From: Sediminibacterium sp. TEGAF015 | Lineage (GTDB): Bacteria; Bacteroidota; Bacteroidia; Chitinophagales; Chitinophagaceae | Direction of reading: 5' to 3' | Length of the DNA: 50,000 nucleotides | Assembly (NCBI RefSeq): GCF_025997995.1 | Contig: NZ_AP026683.1 | Coordinates: 1 to 50,000, forward strand | Program-made: the position numbers and the translations under genes | Notes under the pieces: model-generated | What the model was told of the DNA's origin: nothing | Databases searched by the model: none | The model's input: the letters and a program-made list of their open reading frames with translations, nothing else | Shown: positions 32,977-43,852 of the stretch, in pieces | Layout of the letters: every line of letters begins with the position of its first letter | Position numbering within the stretch: the stretch's first letter is position 1

Positions 32977-33006
32977 TTTGATGCGGCAACCTTGTTTGTA
33001 TCTTTA
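32977..33006 (+). promoter_or_regulatory. Possible uvrA promoter very close to the start codon
   Basis: TTTG (32977-32980), an 18-base spacer and TATCTTTA (32999-33006, one mismatch to TAnnTTTG) resemble a Bacteroidota promoter. Transcription would start only a few bases before ATG 33015, giving a nearly leaderless mRNA. Confidence 0.4.
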
Positions 33007-33014
33007 TTAATATT

Positions 33015-35885
33015 ATGGCAAAGAAATCAATTCCTTCTTCATCAATACCTGCAAACGATAACGACTTTATTCAGGTAATGGGTGCCCGTGAACACAATCT
33101 TAAAAATATAGACATAGCAATTCCCAAAAATAAACTGGTTGTATTTACCGGGGTTAGTGGAAGTGGCAAGTCCTCGCTGGCTTTTGATACCATTTACAAT
33201 GAAGGTCAGCGAAGATATATGGAAAGCTTTGGTGCTTATGCAAGGCAGTTCATGGGCGATATGGAAAGGCCTGACGTTGATAAAATCACTGGCTTGTCTC
33301 CGGTTATTTCTATTGAACAGAAAACGACGAATAAGAATCCCCGTTCAACTGTTGGGACAGTAACAGAAGTTTACGACTTTCTTCGTTTGCTTTTTGCCCG
33401 TATTGGTGAAGCGTATAGTTATGAGACCGGAAAAAAAATGGTCAAGTTTAGTGAAGAAGAAATTGTTGAGAATATTTACACCAAGTATAAAAATAAAAAA
33501 GTGAGTTTACTGGCCCCGCTGATCAGAGGTAGAAAGGGGCATTACAGAGAACTATTTGAAGACATTAGAAAGAAAGGATTTTTAAAAGTAAGAGTTGATG
33601 GAGAGATTCTTGACTTGACTCCCAAGTTGCAGGTTGACAGGTATAAGATACACGATATTGAAGTAGTGATTGACCGTTTGCAGGTAACCGATGATTTAAG
33701 AGTGCGCGTAAGCCAGAGTGTGCAGCAAACTTTAAAAATGGGAAAGGATCTGATGTTCTTGTTATTGAATGATTCTAACAAAACGGTTCAATATGCCAAG
33801 CAACTAATGTGCGAAGACACGGGGATTTCTTATGAAGAGCCTTCTCCGAATTCTTTTTCCTTTAACTCCCCCTATGGAGCTTGTAATACTTGTAAAGGAT
33901 TGGGCCATATGTATTCCATTGATTTATCTGCAGTGATACCCGATCCAAATTTGAGTATCAAAGAAGGAGGGATTGCTCCACTCGGCGTGCAAAGGGATGC
34001 GTATATGTTCCGAAATGTAGAACAGCTGGCAAGGAAAAATAAAATAAATCTGGACAAGCCTGTTAAGGATTTGCCTGTTGCCGGTTTAAATATTCTATTA
34101 TACGGAAATCCCGATGGGGATAGCTTAATGGTTGATCCCGCTGAAACAGAGGGTGTAGGTGCAGATCCATATGCAGGTGAGTTTGAAGGGATAATTCCGA
34201 TGTTGAAGCGTTGGTTTGCCGGTGTAAAATCGGATGGTATGCGGGAGTGGGTTGAACAATACATGGAATTAAAAGTATGTACAAGCTGTAATGGTGACAG
34301 ATTAAGAAAAGAAAGTCTTTGGTTTAAGATTGATAATAAAAATATTGCAGAACTCAGTGCATTGAATTTAGATAAACTGCAACAATGGTTTACTAACCTT
34401 GAAGAAAGACTGAGCAAAAAACAGAATGTAATTGCGAAAGATATTTTAAAAGAAATCAGGGAGCGATTACAATTCCTGCTGGATGTAGGGCTCACTTATC
34501 TTTCGTTAAACCGTTCCTCCAGAACCCTTAGTGGGGGAGAGTCGCAGCGGATCAGACTAGCTACGCAAATTGGGTCTCAGTTGCAGGGCATTACTTATAT
34601 TCTGGATGAACCTTCAATTGGTTTGCATCAGCGGGACAATCATCAGTTGATTCAGGCGTTGAAAAATTTGCGTGATATTGGTAACAGTGTGCTAGTGGTG
34701 GAACATGATAAAGATATTATGCTGGCTGCAGATTATCTGGTGGATATTGGTCCGCGTGCAGGTAAATATGGAGGTACTATTGTGGCAGAAGGGACACCAC
34801 AACAAGTGTTGGAATCCGGTGCAGATACTGCTCAGTATCTGAATGGACAAAAACGTATTCAAGTGCCTGCGGAAAGAAGAGCAGGTAACGGTAAGTTTCT
34901 TGAATTGAATAAAGCTTCAGGGAATAATTTGAAAAATGTTTCTGTTCGTTTGCCACTGGGAAATTTAATTGTGGTGAGTGGGGTAAGTGGTAGTGGTAAG
35001 AGTACGTTGATTAATGAAACCTTGTATCCTATACTGGCGAAGCATTGTTACAATAGCAAAGTAACGCCTATGCCTTTTCAATCTGTAAAAGGACTGGAGC
35101 ATATTGATAAAGTAATTGAAATTGATCAGTCGCCAATTGGAAGAACTCCAAGAAGTAACCCCGCTACGTATTGCGGTTTCTTTACCGAAATCAGAACCTT
35201 GTTTGCATCAGTACCCGAAGCCAAGATCAGGGGCTATGCGGCTGGCCGTTTCTCCTTTAATGTTAAAGGTGGCCGATGCGAAATTTGTGAAGGGGGGGGC
35301 ATGAAAGTAATTGAAATGAACTTTCTGCCAGACGTGTATGTGAACTGTGAAAAATGCAATGGAAAAAGATACAATCGCGAAACATTAGAAATCCGTTACA
35401 AGGGAAAATCCATCAGTGATGTGCTGAATATGACAGTGGATGAAGCCTGCGAATTTTTTCAGCCTGTTCCTTTTTTATACCGAAAGATAAAGGTATTGCA
35501 GGAAGTAGGATTGGGGTATATTACTTTGGGTCAGTCGGCTACAACCCTTAGTGGTGGAGAAGCGCAGCGGGTAAAGCTTGCAACAGAACTTGGTAAAAAA
35601 GATACCGGTAAAACTTTTTACATTCTGGATGAACCTACTACCGGATTGCATTTTCAGGACATTAGTCATTTGCTCGACGTTTTGAATAAACTAGTAGACA
35701 GAGGCAATACTGTTTTGGTAATTGAACACAATCTGGATGTGGTTAAAATGGCTGATTATATTATTGATTTAGGCCCGGAAGGAGGAGATGGTGGCGGGCA
35801 AATTTTATTTGAGGGAACACCGGAAAAAATGGTACAGCATAAAACCAGTCATACTGCCCGCTTTTTAAAAGCCGAAATGAATTAA
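33015..35885 (+). CDS. uvrA: Excinuclease ABC subunit A
   Basis: UvrA is the damage-recognition ATPase of nucleotide excision repair and works with UvrB. The 956-residue protein has two ABC ATPase units: Walker [12 protein letters not shown] at about 46-56 and [11 protein letters not shown] in the second half, with the ABC signatures [12 protein letters not shown] and [12 protein letters not shown]. Zinc-module cysteines include CNTC, CTSC, CEIC and CEKC. The first zinc module reads CEDT where the Escherichia coli protein has CPIC, so one cysteine is missing, probably a lineage feature. The next gene starts 9 bases after the stop and may be co-transcribed. Confidence 0.98.
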   Translation: MAKKSIPSSSIPANDNDFIQVMGAREHNLKNIDIAIPKNKLVVFTGVSGSGKSSLAFDTIYNEGQRRYMESFGAYARQFMGDMERPDVDKITGLSPVISIEQKTTNKNPRSTVGTVTEVYDFLRLLFARIGEAYSYETGKKMVKFSEEEIVENIYTKYKNKKVSLLAPLIRGRKGHYRELFEDIRKKGFLKVRVDGEILDLTPKLQVDRYKIHDIEVVIDRLQVTDDLRVRVSQSVQQTLKMGKDLMFLLLNDSNKTVQYAKQLMCEDTGISYEEPSPNSFSFNSPYGACNTCKGLGHMYSIDLSAVIPDPNLSIKEGGIAPLGVQRDAYMFRNVEQLARKNKINLDKPVKDLPVAGLNILLYGNPDGDSLMVDPAETEGVGADPYAGEFEGIIPMLKRWFAGVKSDGMREWVEQYMELKVCTSCNGDRLRKESLWFKIDNKNIAELSALNLDKLQQWFTNLEERLSKKQNVIAKDILKEIRERLQFLLDVGLTYLSLNRSSRTLSGGESQRIRLATQIGSQLQGITYILDEPSIGLHQRDNHQLIQALKNLRDIGNSVLVVEHDKDIMLAADYLVDIGPRAGKYGGTIVAEGTPQQVLESGADTAQYLNGQKRIQVPAERRAGNGKFLELNKASGNNLKNVSVRLPLGNLIVVSGVSGSGKSTLINETLYPILAKHCYNSKVTPMPFQSVKGLEHIDKVIEIDQSPIGRTPRSNPATYCGFFTEIRTLFASVPEAKIRGYAAGRFSFNVKGGRCEICEGGGMKVIEMNFLPDVYVNCEKCNGKRYNRETLEIRYKGKSISDVLNMTVDEACEFFQPVPFLYRKIKVLQEVGLGYITLGQSATTLSGGEAQRVKLATELGKKDTGKTFYILDEPTTGLHFQDISHLLDVLNKLVDRGNTVLVIEHNLDVVKMADYIIDLGPEGGDGGGQILFEGTPEKMVQHKTSHTARFLKAEMN

Positions 35886-35894
35886 CTTCATTCT

Positions 35895-36386
35895 ATGAAT
35901 TTGAATGACCTGAATTTTTTGCCGGAGTGGGATGAAAGCCGCTACAAGGTTGGACCTGATGATGCAGCCGAAGAGTGGCGCAGAGGGCCAGCCAGGGCTA
36001 TTGCCAAAGCCATGTACAATCAGTGGAGAGAAGTATTTGGTTTGGTAGTTGCGTTTGCAGAAAATCTGGCGGATGATGGCGAAGAAACTCATCCTGCTTC
36101 TACCAAAGCGTTGATTTATGAGAATGTAATGATTGTTGCTCCAAAAATTATTGGTGCAATTAGCATGGATTTATATGTACTGAAAATGGAAAATGCTTCT
36201 GTCATCCGAACCAATGCCAAGCAGATGATGGAGCAGATAGGTTTTGCAGTATTGATGGGTTGGGCAGATGAAGCCCACAAACAAGTAATTGAAGAAGCCT
36301 TGTATAAATTCAGAGAGCTATACAAACAATGGGTTAGTACTTTTCAGAAAGACAGTTTTGAAGACGAATGGGGCTTATTTATTTAA
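35895..36386 (+). CDS. Conserved small protein of unknown function downstream of uvrA
   Basis: The 163-residue protein is soluble and acidic, mostly helical by appearance, with no signal peptide or membrane segment. Notable stretches are FLPEWDESRYKVGPDD at the start, then EWRRGPARAIAKAMYNQWRE and IGFAVLMGWADEAHKQVIEE. I do not recognise the family. The 9-base gap to uvrA suggests an operon, though a repair role is only a guess. Its stop overlaps by 4 bases the stop of the convergent membrane protein gene. Confidence 0.75.
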   Translation: MNLNDLNFLPEWDESRYKVGPDDAAEEWRRGPARAIAKAMYNQWREVFGLVVAFAENLADDGEETHPASTKALIYENVMIVAPKIIGAISMDLYVLKMENASVIRTNAKQMMEQIGFAVLMGWADEAHKQVIEEALYKFRELYKQWVSTFQKDSFEDEWGLFI

Positions 36387-36793
36387 TAAGCAGATTTATT
36401 TTTTTGCATTGGTTTCCATACCAGATAGAAATAACCCAGTAGTAAAATTCCAACGGTAAAGGGAATCAGCGCGATATGCTTGTACGTGTAGCCGTTCCAG
36501 ATTTCAATATGATCAAACCCAAAAAACTCACTGACCATCCAATAAGAGTTGGCAGAAATCCAAACTGTAATAGCCAGGTTATGGCATAGTTCCGACATGT
36601 ACTGGCGTGTTCTGTAGGCAATAATGATGGAGATGAGTAAAGTTGGAAGAATCATGGAAGTTCCCAACCATCTAAGCCCTAAGCACCAGGCCACATCTTT
36701 AAATAGCCAGAATACAATATGGAGGTTTTCCATTTTCCGGTACTTCAGCGGAATATCGTATCTGTCATCGTGTACTGTAGGGACTTGCTCCAT
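36383..36793 (-). CDS. Small integral membrane protein
   Basis: The 136-residue protein has about four hydrophobic helices (roughly residues 25-47, 47-62, 68-90 and 103-128) and ends in a basic tail (KPMQKNKSAY). I recognise no family signature. It is the last gene of the minus-strand group A2M, flavoenzyme, membrane protein, 42 bases after the flavoenzyme gene, and probably shares that transcript. Confidence 0.7.
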   Translation of the reverse strand: MEQVPTVHDDRYDIPLKYRKMENLHIVFWLFKDVAWCLGLRWLGTSMILPTLLISIIIAYRTRQYMSELCHNLAITVWISANSYWMVSEFFGFDHIEIWNGYTYKHIALIPFTVGILLLGYFYLVWKPMQKNKSAY

Positions 36794-36835
36794 GCCTGAT
36801 TGAATTGTGGCACAATATTAATTTTTTGTGAGCAA

Positions 36836-37888
36836 TTAACGGCTTAAAATATTCTTGAAACGATCAATGCTGGCCAGTGGGTGAATGGGCTTACCGTTAA
36901 TGATATGCTGTGTAAGCTGGTAAGCAAAGTAGGGTGCCAAACTACAACCTTTGGTTCCCATACCATTGAGTATACCAATGTTTTTCTGAAGTGGATGGAA
37001 ACCCACAAAAGGTCTTCGCTCAATATTGGCGGGTCTCTCAGAGGCCATATGATCTACAATCTGATAAGGTATCTTGAGCCAGCTTTGTAATTGGAATTCT
37101 ACTTTTTCTCTGAAGGCTGAAGTTGGATTGGCATGTTCATATTTCCATTCATAGGTTGAGCCAATCCAGAATAAGTTTTCCTTCCATGGTACAACACTCA
37201 AGCTTTGTTTATAAATATGGTTTCTAGGTAAATCGGGTATGGAGGCAATGATGGCTTCTCCTTTATTGGGTGCAAAGGGGAGTAGCTGAAACCATGGGTT
37301 GGTAGCTCCTGCATTTCCATCACAGTAAATAATCCGATTAGCCGAAATGTCTTTCCATTGAATACGTTCAGCGGAAATAACTACATCTTCTGGGTTAAAA
37401 TCAGTTTCAACAATCGAATTCACTTGTTCTAATTTTTTTCTCCATGCCGATAATAAATCGGTTAGTTGAATCAGCCAGCAAGGATGAATTTCACCAATAC
37501 CAAACTGCAGATGAAATAATGAGTCCCATTTTTTTTCATCTACCAGCGATAAATATTCTGTTTCTGTTTTTAGTCTTTCAGTAAAGGCAATTTTATTTTC
37601 AGGCGTACTGTGAAAATCCAGCACATTGCATTGACTAATCAATTCAATGGATAATTCGGTACCCATTTCACGGTAAGCGTTTACTGCAAATGGCATGAAT
37701 GTTTCAATTTCCCATGTTCTCACAATTCTTCTCCCCGTAACCGGATTGATAACTCCGCTGGCTACTTTGGTTGCTGTGTAAGGTTTTTCCTTATCTACCA
37801 CCATTACCTGCTGGCCAGCTCTCAATAAGTTCCAGCTTAAAAAACTCCCGCATAATCCCTGTCCTATGATGAGCGTGTCTACCTGCAT
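36836..37888 (-). CDS. FAD-dependent oxidoreductase of the DAO family
   Basis: The 350-residue protein opens with a dinucleotide-binding fold (TLIIGQGLCGSFLSWNLL at about 4-21, ending in the acidic VVDKE) and has a DAO-type C-terminal FAD contact (GILNGMGTKGCSLAPYFA at about 308-325). It should oxidise an amino acid or similar amine with FAD; the substrate is unknown. SGVINPVTGRRI at about 44-55 resembles the second flavin loop of DAO proteins. It has no signal peptide. Its ATG lies two bases after the A2M stop codon, so it is translationally linked to that gene for no obvious reason. Confidence 0.85.
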   Translation of the reverse strand: MQVDTLIIGQGLCGSFLSWNLLRAGQQVMVVDKEKPYTATKVASGVINPVTGRRIVRTWEIETFMPFAVNAYREMGTELSIELISQCNVLDFHSTPENKIAFTERLKTETEYLSLVDEKKWDSLFHLQFGIGEIHPCWLIQLTDLLSAWRKKLEQVNSIVETDFNPEDVVISAERIQWKDISANRIIYCDGNAGATNPWFQLLPFAPNKGEAIIASIPDLPRNHIYKQSLSVVPWKENLFWIGSTYEWKYEHANPTSAFREKVEFQLQSWLKIPYQIVDHMASERPANIERRPFVGFHPLQKNIGILNGMGTKGCSLAPYFAYQLTQHIINGKPIHPLASIDRFKNILSR

Positions 37889-37890
37889 GG

Positions 37891-40800
37891 TTATTGTTCA
37901 ATTCTGATTTTAATGGAATTGGAATGTGCTTTCATGGCTGGGGCATACATACTTTGAATGGAGGCAAGACCCACGGTATATAAGCCTGTATGTGTTGCTC
38001 TCATGGTATAATTCAACTGATGTTCACCTTTAGGTAAAGAATGGAAATAATAATTGGTACTCACATCTTTGGTGCTCTGATAATAGATAAACCGACTCTT
38101 CCATTGGTAGCCACTTAGTACATCGGTAGGCTCAGTGGCTGCAGGCCTTAAGTCTTTCACATGTACATAATCCATTTCTCTATCCGTTTTAATACTCAGT
38201 GAAACATTCAATAATTCTCCTACTTTAACTGGTTCGTTTTCATTCAAAGGAACCCATTGATTGTTTCTGTGTACACTAATCGTTTTATTGATTTCTACTC
38301 CTCCCTTACTGGCAGTTACTTCATCCATATTGGCTAAATATTGCCAGTAGATAGTTCCATAAGATGGCTGATTTGACACCATATTTTGAGTAGCAGTTGT
38401 TACAGTAATATTTCCCATGGTTGCATTCACTTTACTGCCTTCTATTCTCTTTTTAAAATAACCGGAACCTTCCATTGTTTTTTCTGTTGCAGTTCCTAGA
38501 GTGGTAGTATTGCCCAGTTTTATCTGAACTGCTCTCTTATTGCCAAACCATTCTCCAGCATTCGCAACTATGCTGTACACAGCTTCTGTGGTACTTAAGC
38601 TGTTACCCCAATGATTGGTTTCTTTGTTCAAAATTAACCAGGTAAGCATACCGCTGATGAATTGCTTGTAAGGTTGTTTTGGAAGTGCAGTGTTGATTTC
38701 ACTGAAACAATCAATCATCATACTCTGGTGTTGTATTGGCATAGCATACCATCTGGAGGTTAATCTGTTTTTCCAATACACGCCTTTGATGGTTTCATTC
38801 ATCGATTGTTCTGCCAGTGATTTCAATATCCTTTCAGCTAATGCAGTCTGATTGTTTCTGTGAGCAAGCAAAGCTGCCATAGCCTGTCCATATAAATTTT
38901 GCTGAGACCAGTTGGCTAATGCTTTCTTTAAATAGAACTGATAGGCAGAGTCATTGGTATTAGCAATATCTCTGTACAAGCTTCGCATTACCAAATAATC
39001 CAACGGAATGCTAATTTGTTTTGCGTCTTTGTCTTTTTTGTAACGATACTGGATATCACTGTCCATAAAATGATTGGCTTTCACCAGCATCACTCTTAAT
39101 TTTGCAGAAATGGATGGATCAATGGCGCCGATTCTTTTTAACTTTCCTATTTGTGTTAAAATGTAATTGGTGATAAAAGGATCGGAATTTCCTCCTTCGA
39201 ACCAACTAAAACTTCCGTCTTTACCTTGCAGTTTTTCCAAACGAATGATGCTCTCTTCATTTTCACTTGCCATTCTTTCTGCATTGAATTGGTTGGCCAG
39301 TTCTTTTAATAAAAGGTTTCCTGATTTTGCATCAAGTACCCATGGCGTTTCTTCCAGTAAAATCTGTTTTAGTTCATTATTCTTTTCTAATGGGTTGAGC
39401 AAAGCCGTACTGTCTTTTCTCCAGTCTTCTAATGTTTTACCAATAACAGGATATTTTTTAAGGATATGCAAAGCCATCAAATTAGCATAGATGCGGCTGA
39501 ATTGTTGTATGGCAGATTGTTCAGGATCTGTTTTTATATAGCCCAATGCCTGTATGGCATTCCATGCTGGTTGTGTGGTATATTCAACGGTCAGGGCTTC
39601 GGTACTGATTCCTTCACTTTGCGTATTGATAAGTTTACTGAAAGTGAATTGTTGTGTGGTGTCTTTGGAAAGATAGATAGGTAGCGTTTCCGTTATGAAT
39701 TGTCTGTTACTTAAAACCGGAATGATATGTTCTTCGCCGTCACTAAAGCTATTGGTCTTCGCAATCATTCGAATGCGTAATGGTTTGTTGTAGCTGAATG
39801 GTATTTGTACTGGGAATTGTACAACAGCAGATTGTCCAGCTTCGGCAGTAAAATATTGCTGCGGAAAAACATTTTGGAACCATCCGTCTACCGGTGTGTT
39901 GGTGGTGGCATCAATCAATTCTAGGGTAATGGTACCTGTTAGTTCTTGTTGAGTAAGATTGGCCATCTTCACTGGTATTTCCATCTGGTCTCCTTCTCTC
40001 AGAAAACGGGGAAGGTTGGGTTGCACCATCAGGCTTTTTTGTGTTTGTACTTTCTGTTCTGTATAACCAACGGCCAGTTCTTTGGTATGGGCCAGGGTCA
40101 TCCATTTCCATTGGGTAGTTGCATCAGGAAACTGAAAACTAAAAGTATATTTACCTGTGCTGTCTGCATACAATTGTGGAATAAAGAAAGCCGTTTCATT
40201 GAAATTCTTTCTGATTTGCACTAAGGCTTCTGCAGGTTTGTTGGCTGGAATAAGTCTTCCGTTACGAATGATATCACCCGTGATAGGATCTACTATTTCG
40301 GTTGCAGTAAATACTTTGTCATAGTCCTCTTCCATTAGCGAATTTTTACCCCTAACCCTTATATTCGAAGGTGGGGGTGCTGCTAGAGATTTTTGGGCCT
40401 GTGTTTCATACAAAACCCGATCTTTCATTTTCCATTGTACCGGTATGCCACTAAGCAGATGCGGATCTGTATAGGGTTTGGCTTCACAGAAACATTGATA
40501 ATCGTATAAAAGGGTAATATGGGTGGCACGGAATAGGGTGCTGTTGAATCCATTATCGAAATTGGTACTGTTCCATAAGTCTAAACGATCCCAATTATGG
40601 GGATGCAAAGCATCAAGACTGGCATCATACATGCCAGTTAGCATTTCTGCTGCTTTTTCATTTGCCCTGCTACCTGCTACTTCAATTTGCCAGCTTTCTT
40701 TAGAACCAGGTTCAAAAACATTTCTGAAAGTTCCGGTTTTAATGGATAGTTCTTTGTCGTAAAAAGGGACAGCGATGGATTGAACCTGTTTATACATTCT

Positions 40801-43800
40801 TCCGTTTGCAATAAATACTTCCTGCAAAAAGATTCCGCCTTTGTCATTTTCACTGATAATATATTCTTCCTTTGATAGGTTTTCTGCTTGCTTGTATTGA
40901 TAAGTTGACACTGCATTGCCTCTTTTTATTTTTTGGATAACAGATGCATTACTTACCGGGTATGCTGTAATGATTTGTAAGGTATCTCCTGGCTTCTTAG
41001 TGGTTGTTGAATAGTATTGAAAGTGATTCGGATAGCTTTTATTTTTTTCAGTATTAATCACTTGTAAATACTGGACGGTTTTGAGTGTTAAACCAAAACT
41101 ATCTACTGCAGTAGCAATTACTTTATAAGTGCCTGCTTCCAGTTTGTTTATATCTGTAGCTATTGTTGCAACTGGCCAGTTTGCAATTTCTGTTTCCTGG
41201 TTGTATTCATCCTGCGGAAAATATTTTCGATAAGTAAGGGAGTCATATATATGCAGATCAGAACGCTCCCAGTATTTTTTTCTAACAAATTGATCGGGTT
41301 CTGTTAGTTTGTAAATAGCTGATTGTACTGGTATGTATTTTGTTTTTCCATTCAGGTCCTGCACCAGGGTTTCAATATTTTTAAATTGGTTTTGAACAAC
41401 AATAGACGGGGTTTGAATAGATAGTCTCCAGGCAGTTCTGGCCGCACTGATATTGATATTGCCCGATCTGCTCTCTCCATTTAAATCTGTTACCGTTAGT
41501 TGAACAATATAATTCATGGATAAATCCTCAACCTTTTCTTTAGTGCTATCATACAAAGCTTTGAAGGGTATAATAAACTTTCCACTTCCATCGGTAATGC
41601 CATTTCCTTGGGCAATAATATTGCCTTCGGGTTGTGGACGTCTTCCAAATTGCTTAACTGTGTACACCACTTTTGCCCCGTTGATAACATTCCCTGCATA
41701 GCCCAATGCTTGAATGGTATAATGTATGCTGTCGTTTAATCGATAGCCAAACTTAGGCTGGTTAAAAACTAGTTGAATAGTTGGTCTTTTGTATTCTTCT
41801 ACCTTTACGTTTGCTCTTGAAGAATTGTAATCCACTGCTTCAATGGTAAAGGTTCCGGTAAGCCCTTTGTTCGGAATAGGAAACTGGCCTGTAATACTTC
41901 CAAAGGAATTCAACATAAGAAAAAGGGAATCTACTTTTTGCCAGCTTGCATTATACAGATAGAGGCGAATTGGTGTTTTGTCTTTTACCAATTTGGATTG
42001 CTTTGTTCCCCAATCCCTGGTAATGGCAATACCTTTAAAATAGATGGTTTGCCCTGGTCGGTAAATGGATCGGTCGGTAAAAAAATGGATTCGCTTGTTG
42101 CCCTTTTCAAATTCAATGGACGGGTCTGTTTCAGTATGTAAACTTCTGAATTGATATTGGTACTCACTAAACTGTAAAATGCTGTTTTTGTTTTTTACCT
42201 GAACAGTTATACTATTATCTACTTTTTGTGTAATCTGAAAACCGCCTTGCTCATCTGTTATGGTTTCTAAAAGGGTTTTCTGTTCTGAAATACCTGTATT
42301 TCTGTTATATACATTTTGCATGACACTTACGGATGCATTTACCACAGGTTTACCATCTCCATAGTTTCTGATAAAGTATTGCTGATTGTCTTTAATATAG
42401 ACCCACTTAGATACATTGAATACAGTGTATCCCAGCTTGTCCTTTGAAATATTAAAGGATTTGCCAGCACTGGTTAACAGCAAGTATGTGCCATCTGAAA
42501 GTGGATCTATTTTAAACTCAGTAAAATGTGTTTGATAATCGCCCGTAGATGGGAGTGGTATGGCTATTTCTCTGACTAAATTTTGTTTTAGGATAGTAGA
42601 TAAAATTTCTTCTGATTGAATTCCTTTGGGATAAAAGCCAAAATTGACTTTGTACAATTTTCCATAAAGCGTATCTGTATTTTTAAATTGCAAAAATGCC
42701 CGGAAAGGTTTGTTGCTCTCATTGTATTCCTCTACTTGTATCCAGGTTTTCTTGTCTTTGATTTCGTTTTGCAAATCTGTTAATCCACTTTTTCTGATGA
42801 GCATTGAACTGTTCTCTGCTTTGCTAAGTTGCGATTCAGCCTCATCAATAATAGATAAAGCATTTACTAATGCATACCTGTTGGAACTGTCTTTGAAGGG
42901 ATGATAACTTCTTCCTTTTTCAGCAGTTAGCCTGGCCAGTTCCTGATAGGCATCTGCAATTACTGAAATGTATGTCGCTGCCATTGGTGATGAGCTGGAC
43001 GCTGCTTTATAAAATCCGACAGTATCTATTTTAGTGAATTGTCTTAGTGCAGCTGTATATTCGGTTTCTTGTATATTATTTTCCTGATACTGCCATTTTA
43101 GAAAATTTAAACGAAAACGCTGCTGAATTGGCTCGTCTGTTTTTTTTCCATCTATCAATTCCTGATATAAGGCAGACACGGTTTTTTGATTACCCTCACT
43201 GGCAGTATTTCCCAGACCTTCGGTGTAATATTTTATCTGTTCCAATAAGAGTAAATCGTAGAGGGTATAATGTTGCAGCGGTTCTGATCCCCCTATAACA
43301 ATAGGAGCATACAGGGCCAGCGAATTATTTATTAAAAGGGTAGTGTTGGCTTTTGCCTGTTTGAATTGCGCTTCAATACTATCTTTTAACGACTGTGCAT
43401 TCCAGTTCTTCCGGTTGTATAAATTCCATTTTTGGTTCTCGTAATATTCATTGTATTTTTTGGCAATCAGTACATGTAATAAAGACTTTAATAAGGAATT
43501 TTCTTTGGATTGCTGACAGGCTTTTTTTAATGTCTGCAGGGTTTGGGTATAGCCTTCTTCGGTATATTCCTGTTCAATCTCTGTTTCATAAATCATTGCC
43601 CTGATCTGCTCTGCTTCCTTTTTTTCTGTTACAGCTTTCTTGTATAAGGCTTTCACTTTTTCCAGTGCTGTTTTGGGCAACCGGTCTTTTAGCAATAAAC
43701 TGTCAATGATTTTATATTGCTCAGCATAATAAGTATCTGTAGTTTGTGCTTTTAGCTGAAAGGAAATCAACAGGATAATCAGGGAAAAAAATAGACGCAT
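37891..43800 (-). CDS. Giant alpha-2-macroglobulin-like (MG2/A2M) exported protein without thioester
   Basis: The 1969-residue protein starts MRLFFSLIILLISFQLKAQ, a signal peptide. The ATG at 43800 is preferred to a TTG at 43809. After a helical N-terminal part (about 20-450), macroglobulin domains follow: the MG2 segment FTDRSIYRPGQTIYFKG near 575, a bait-like region, then the A2M block with WKWMTLAHTKELAVGYTEQ and LPRFLREGDQMEIPV near 1250. A terpenoid-cyclase-like helical domain lies at about 1400-1700. Where thioester members have a CxEQ motif, this one reads SAIQQFSRIYAN (near residue 1430), so thioester formation is not expected. It may trap proteases or serve in envelope maintenance. 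It heads a tight minus-strand operon. Confidence 0.88.
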   Translation of the reverse strand: MRLFFSLIILLISFQLKAQTTDTYYAEQYKIIDSLLLKDRLPKTALEKVKALYKKAVTEKKEAEQIRAMIYETEIEQEYTEEGYTQTLQTLKKACQQSKENSLLKSLLHVLIAKKYNEYYENQKWNLYNRKNWNAQSLKDSIEAQFKQAKANTTLLINNSLALYAPIVIGGSEPLQHYTLYDLLLLEQIKYYTEGLGNTASEGNQKTVSALYQELIDGKKTDEPIQQRFRLNFLKWQYQENNIQETEYTAALRQFTKIDTVGFYKAASSSSPMAATYISVIADAYQELARLTAEKGRSYHPFKDSSNRYALVNALSIIDEAESQLSKAENSSMLIRKSGLTDLQNEIKDKKTWIQVEEYNESNKPFRAFLQFKNTDTLYGKLYKVNFGFYPKGIQSEEILSTILKQNLVREIAIPLPSTGDYQTHFTEFKIDPLSDGTYLLLTSAGKSFNISKDKLGYTVFNVSKWVYIKDNQQYFIRNYGDGKPVVNASVSVMQNVYNRNTGISEQKTLLETITDEQGGFQITQKVDNSITVQVKNKNSILQFSEYQYQFRSLHTETDPSIEFEKGNKRIHFFTDRSIYRPGQTIYFKGIAITRDWGTKQSKLVKDKTPIRLYLYNASWQKVDSLFLMLNSFGSITGQFPIPNKGLTGTFTIEAVDYNSSRANVKVEEYKRPTIQLVFNQPKFGYRLNDSIHYTIQALGYAGNVINGAKVVYTVKQFGRRPQPEGNIIAQGNGITDGSGKFIIPFKALYDSTKEKVEDLSMNYIVQLTVTDLNGESRSGNINISAARTAWRLSIQTPSIVVQNQFKNIETLVQDLNGKTKYIPVQSAIYKLTEPDQFVRKKYWERSDLHIYDSLTYRKYFPQDEYNQETEIANWPVATIATDINKLEAGTYKVIATAVDSFGLTLKTVQYLQVINTEKNKSYPNHFQYYSTTTKKPGDTLQIITAYPVSNASVIQKIKRGNAVSTYQYKQAENLSKEEYIISENDKGGIFLQEVFIANGRMYKQVQSIAVPFYDKELSIKTGTFRNVFEPGSKESWQIEVAGSRANEKAAEMLTGMYDASLDALHPHNWDRLDLWNSTNFDNGFNSTLFRATHITLLYDYQCFCEAKPYTDPHLLSGIPVQWKMKDRVLYETQAQKSLAAPPPSNIRVRGKNSLMEEDYDKVFTATEIVDPITGDIIRNGRLIPANKPAEALVQIRKNFNETAFFIPQLYADSTGKYTFSFQFPDATTQWKWMTLAHTKELAVGYTEQKVQTQKSLMVQPNLPRFLREGDQMEIPVKMANLTQQELTGTITLELIDATTNTPVDGWFQNVFPQQYFTAEAGQSAVVQFPVQIPFSYNKPLRIRMIAKTNSFSDGEEHIIPVLSNRQFITETLPIYLSKDTTQQFTFSKLINTQSEGISTEALTVEYTTQPAWNAIQALGYIKTDPEQSAIQQFSRIYANLMALHILKKYPVIGKTLEDWRKDSTALLNPLEKNNELKQILLEETPWVLDAKSGNLLLKELANQFNAERMASENEESIIRLEKLQGKDGSFSWFEGGNSDPFITNYILTQIGKLKRIGAIDPSISAKLRVMLVKANHFMDSDIQYRYKKDKDAKQISIPLDYLVMRSLYRDIANTNDSAYQFYLKKALANWSQQNLYGQAMAALLAHRNNQTALAERILKSLAEQSMNETIKGVYWKNRLTSRWYAMPIQHQSMMIDCFSEINTALPKQPYKQFISGMLTWLILNKETNHWGNSLSTTEAVYSIVANAGEWFGNKRAVQIKLGNTTTLGTATEKTMEGSGYFKKRIEGSKVNATMGNITVTTATQNMVSNQPSYGTIYWQYLANMDEVTASKGGVEINKTISVHRNNQWVPLNENEPVKVGELLNVSLSIKTDREMDYVHVKDLRPAATEPTDVLSGYQWKSRFIYYQSTKDVSTNYYFHSLPKGEHQLNYTMRATHTGLYTVGLASIQSMYAPAMKAHSNSIKIRIEQ

Positions 43801-43852
43801 AGAAATCAATTAGGTATATATGGCTTAAGATGCAAGATGCTGTTTTTTGCAT

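Noticed and set aside
33872..34495. Minus-strand frame of 207 codons inside uvrA
   Set aside because: Shadow of the conserved UvrA coding sequence; serine/leucine-rich composition is typical for antisense frames.
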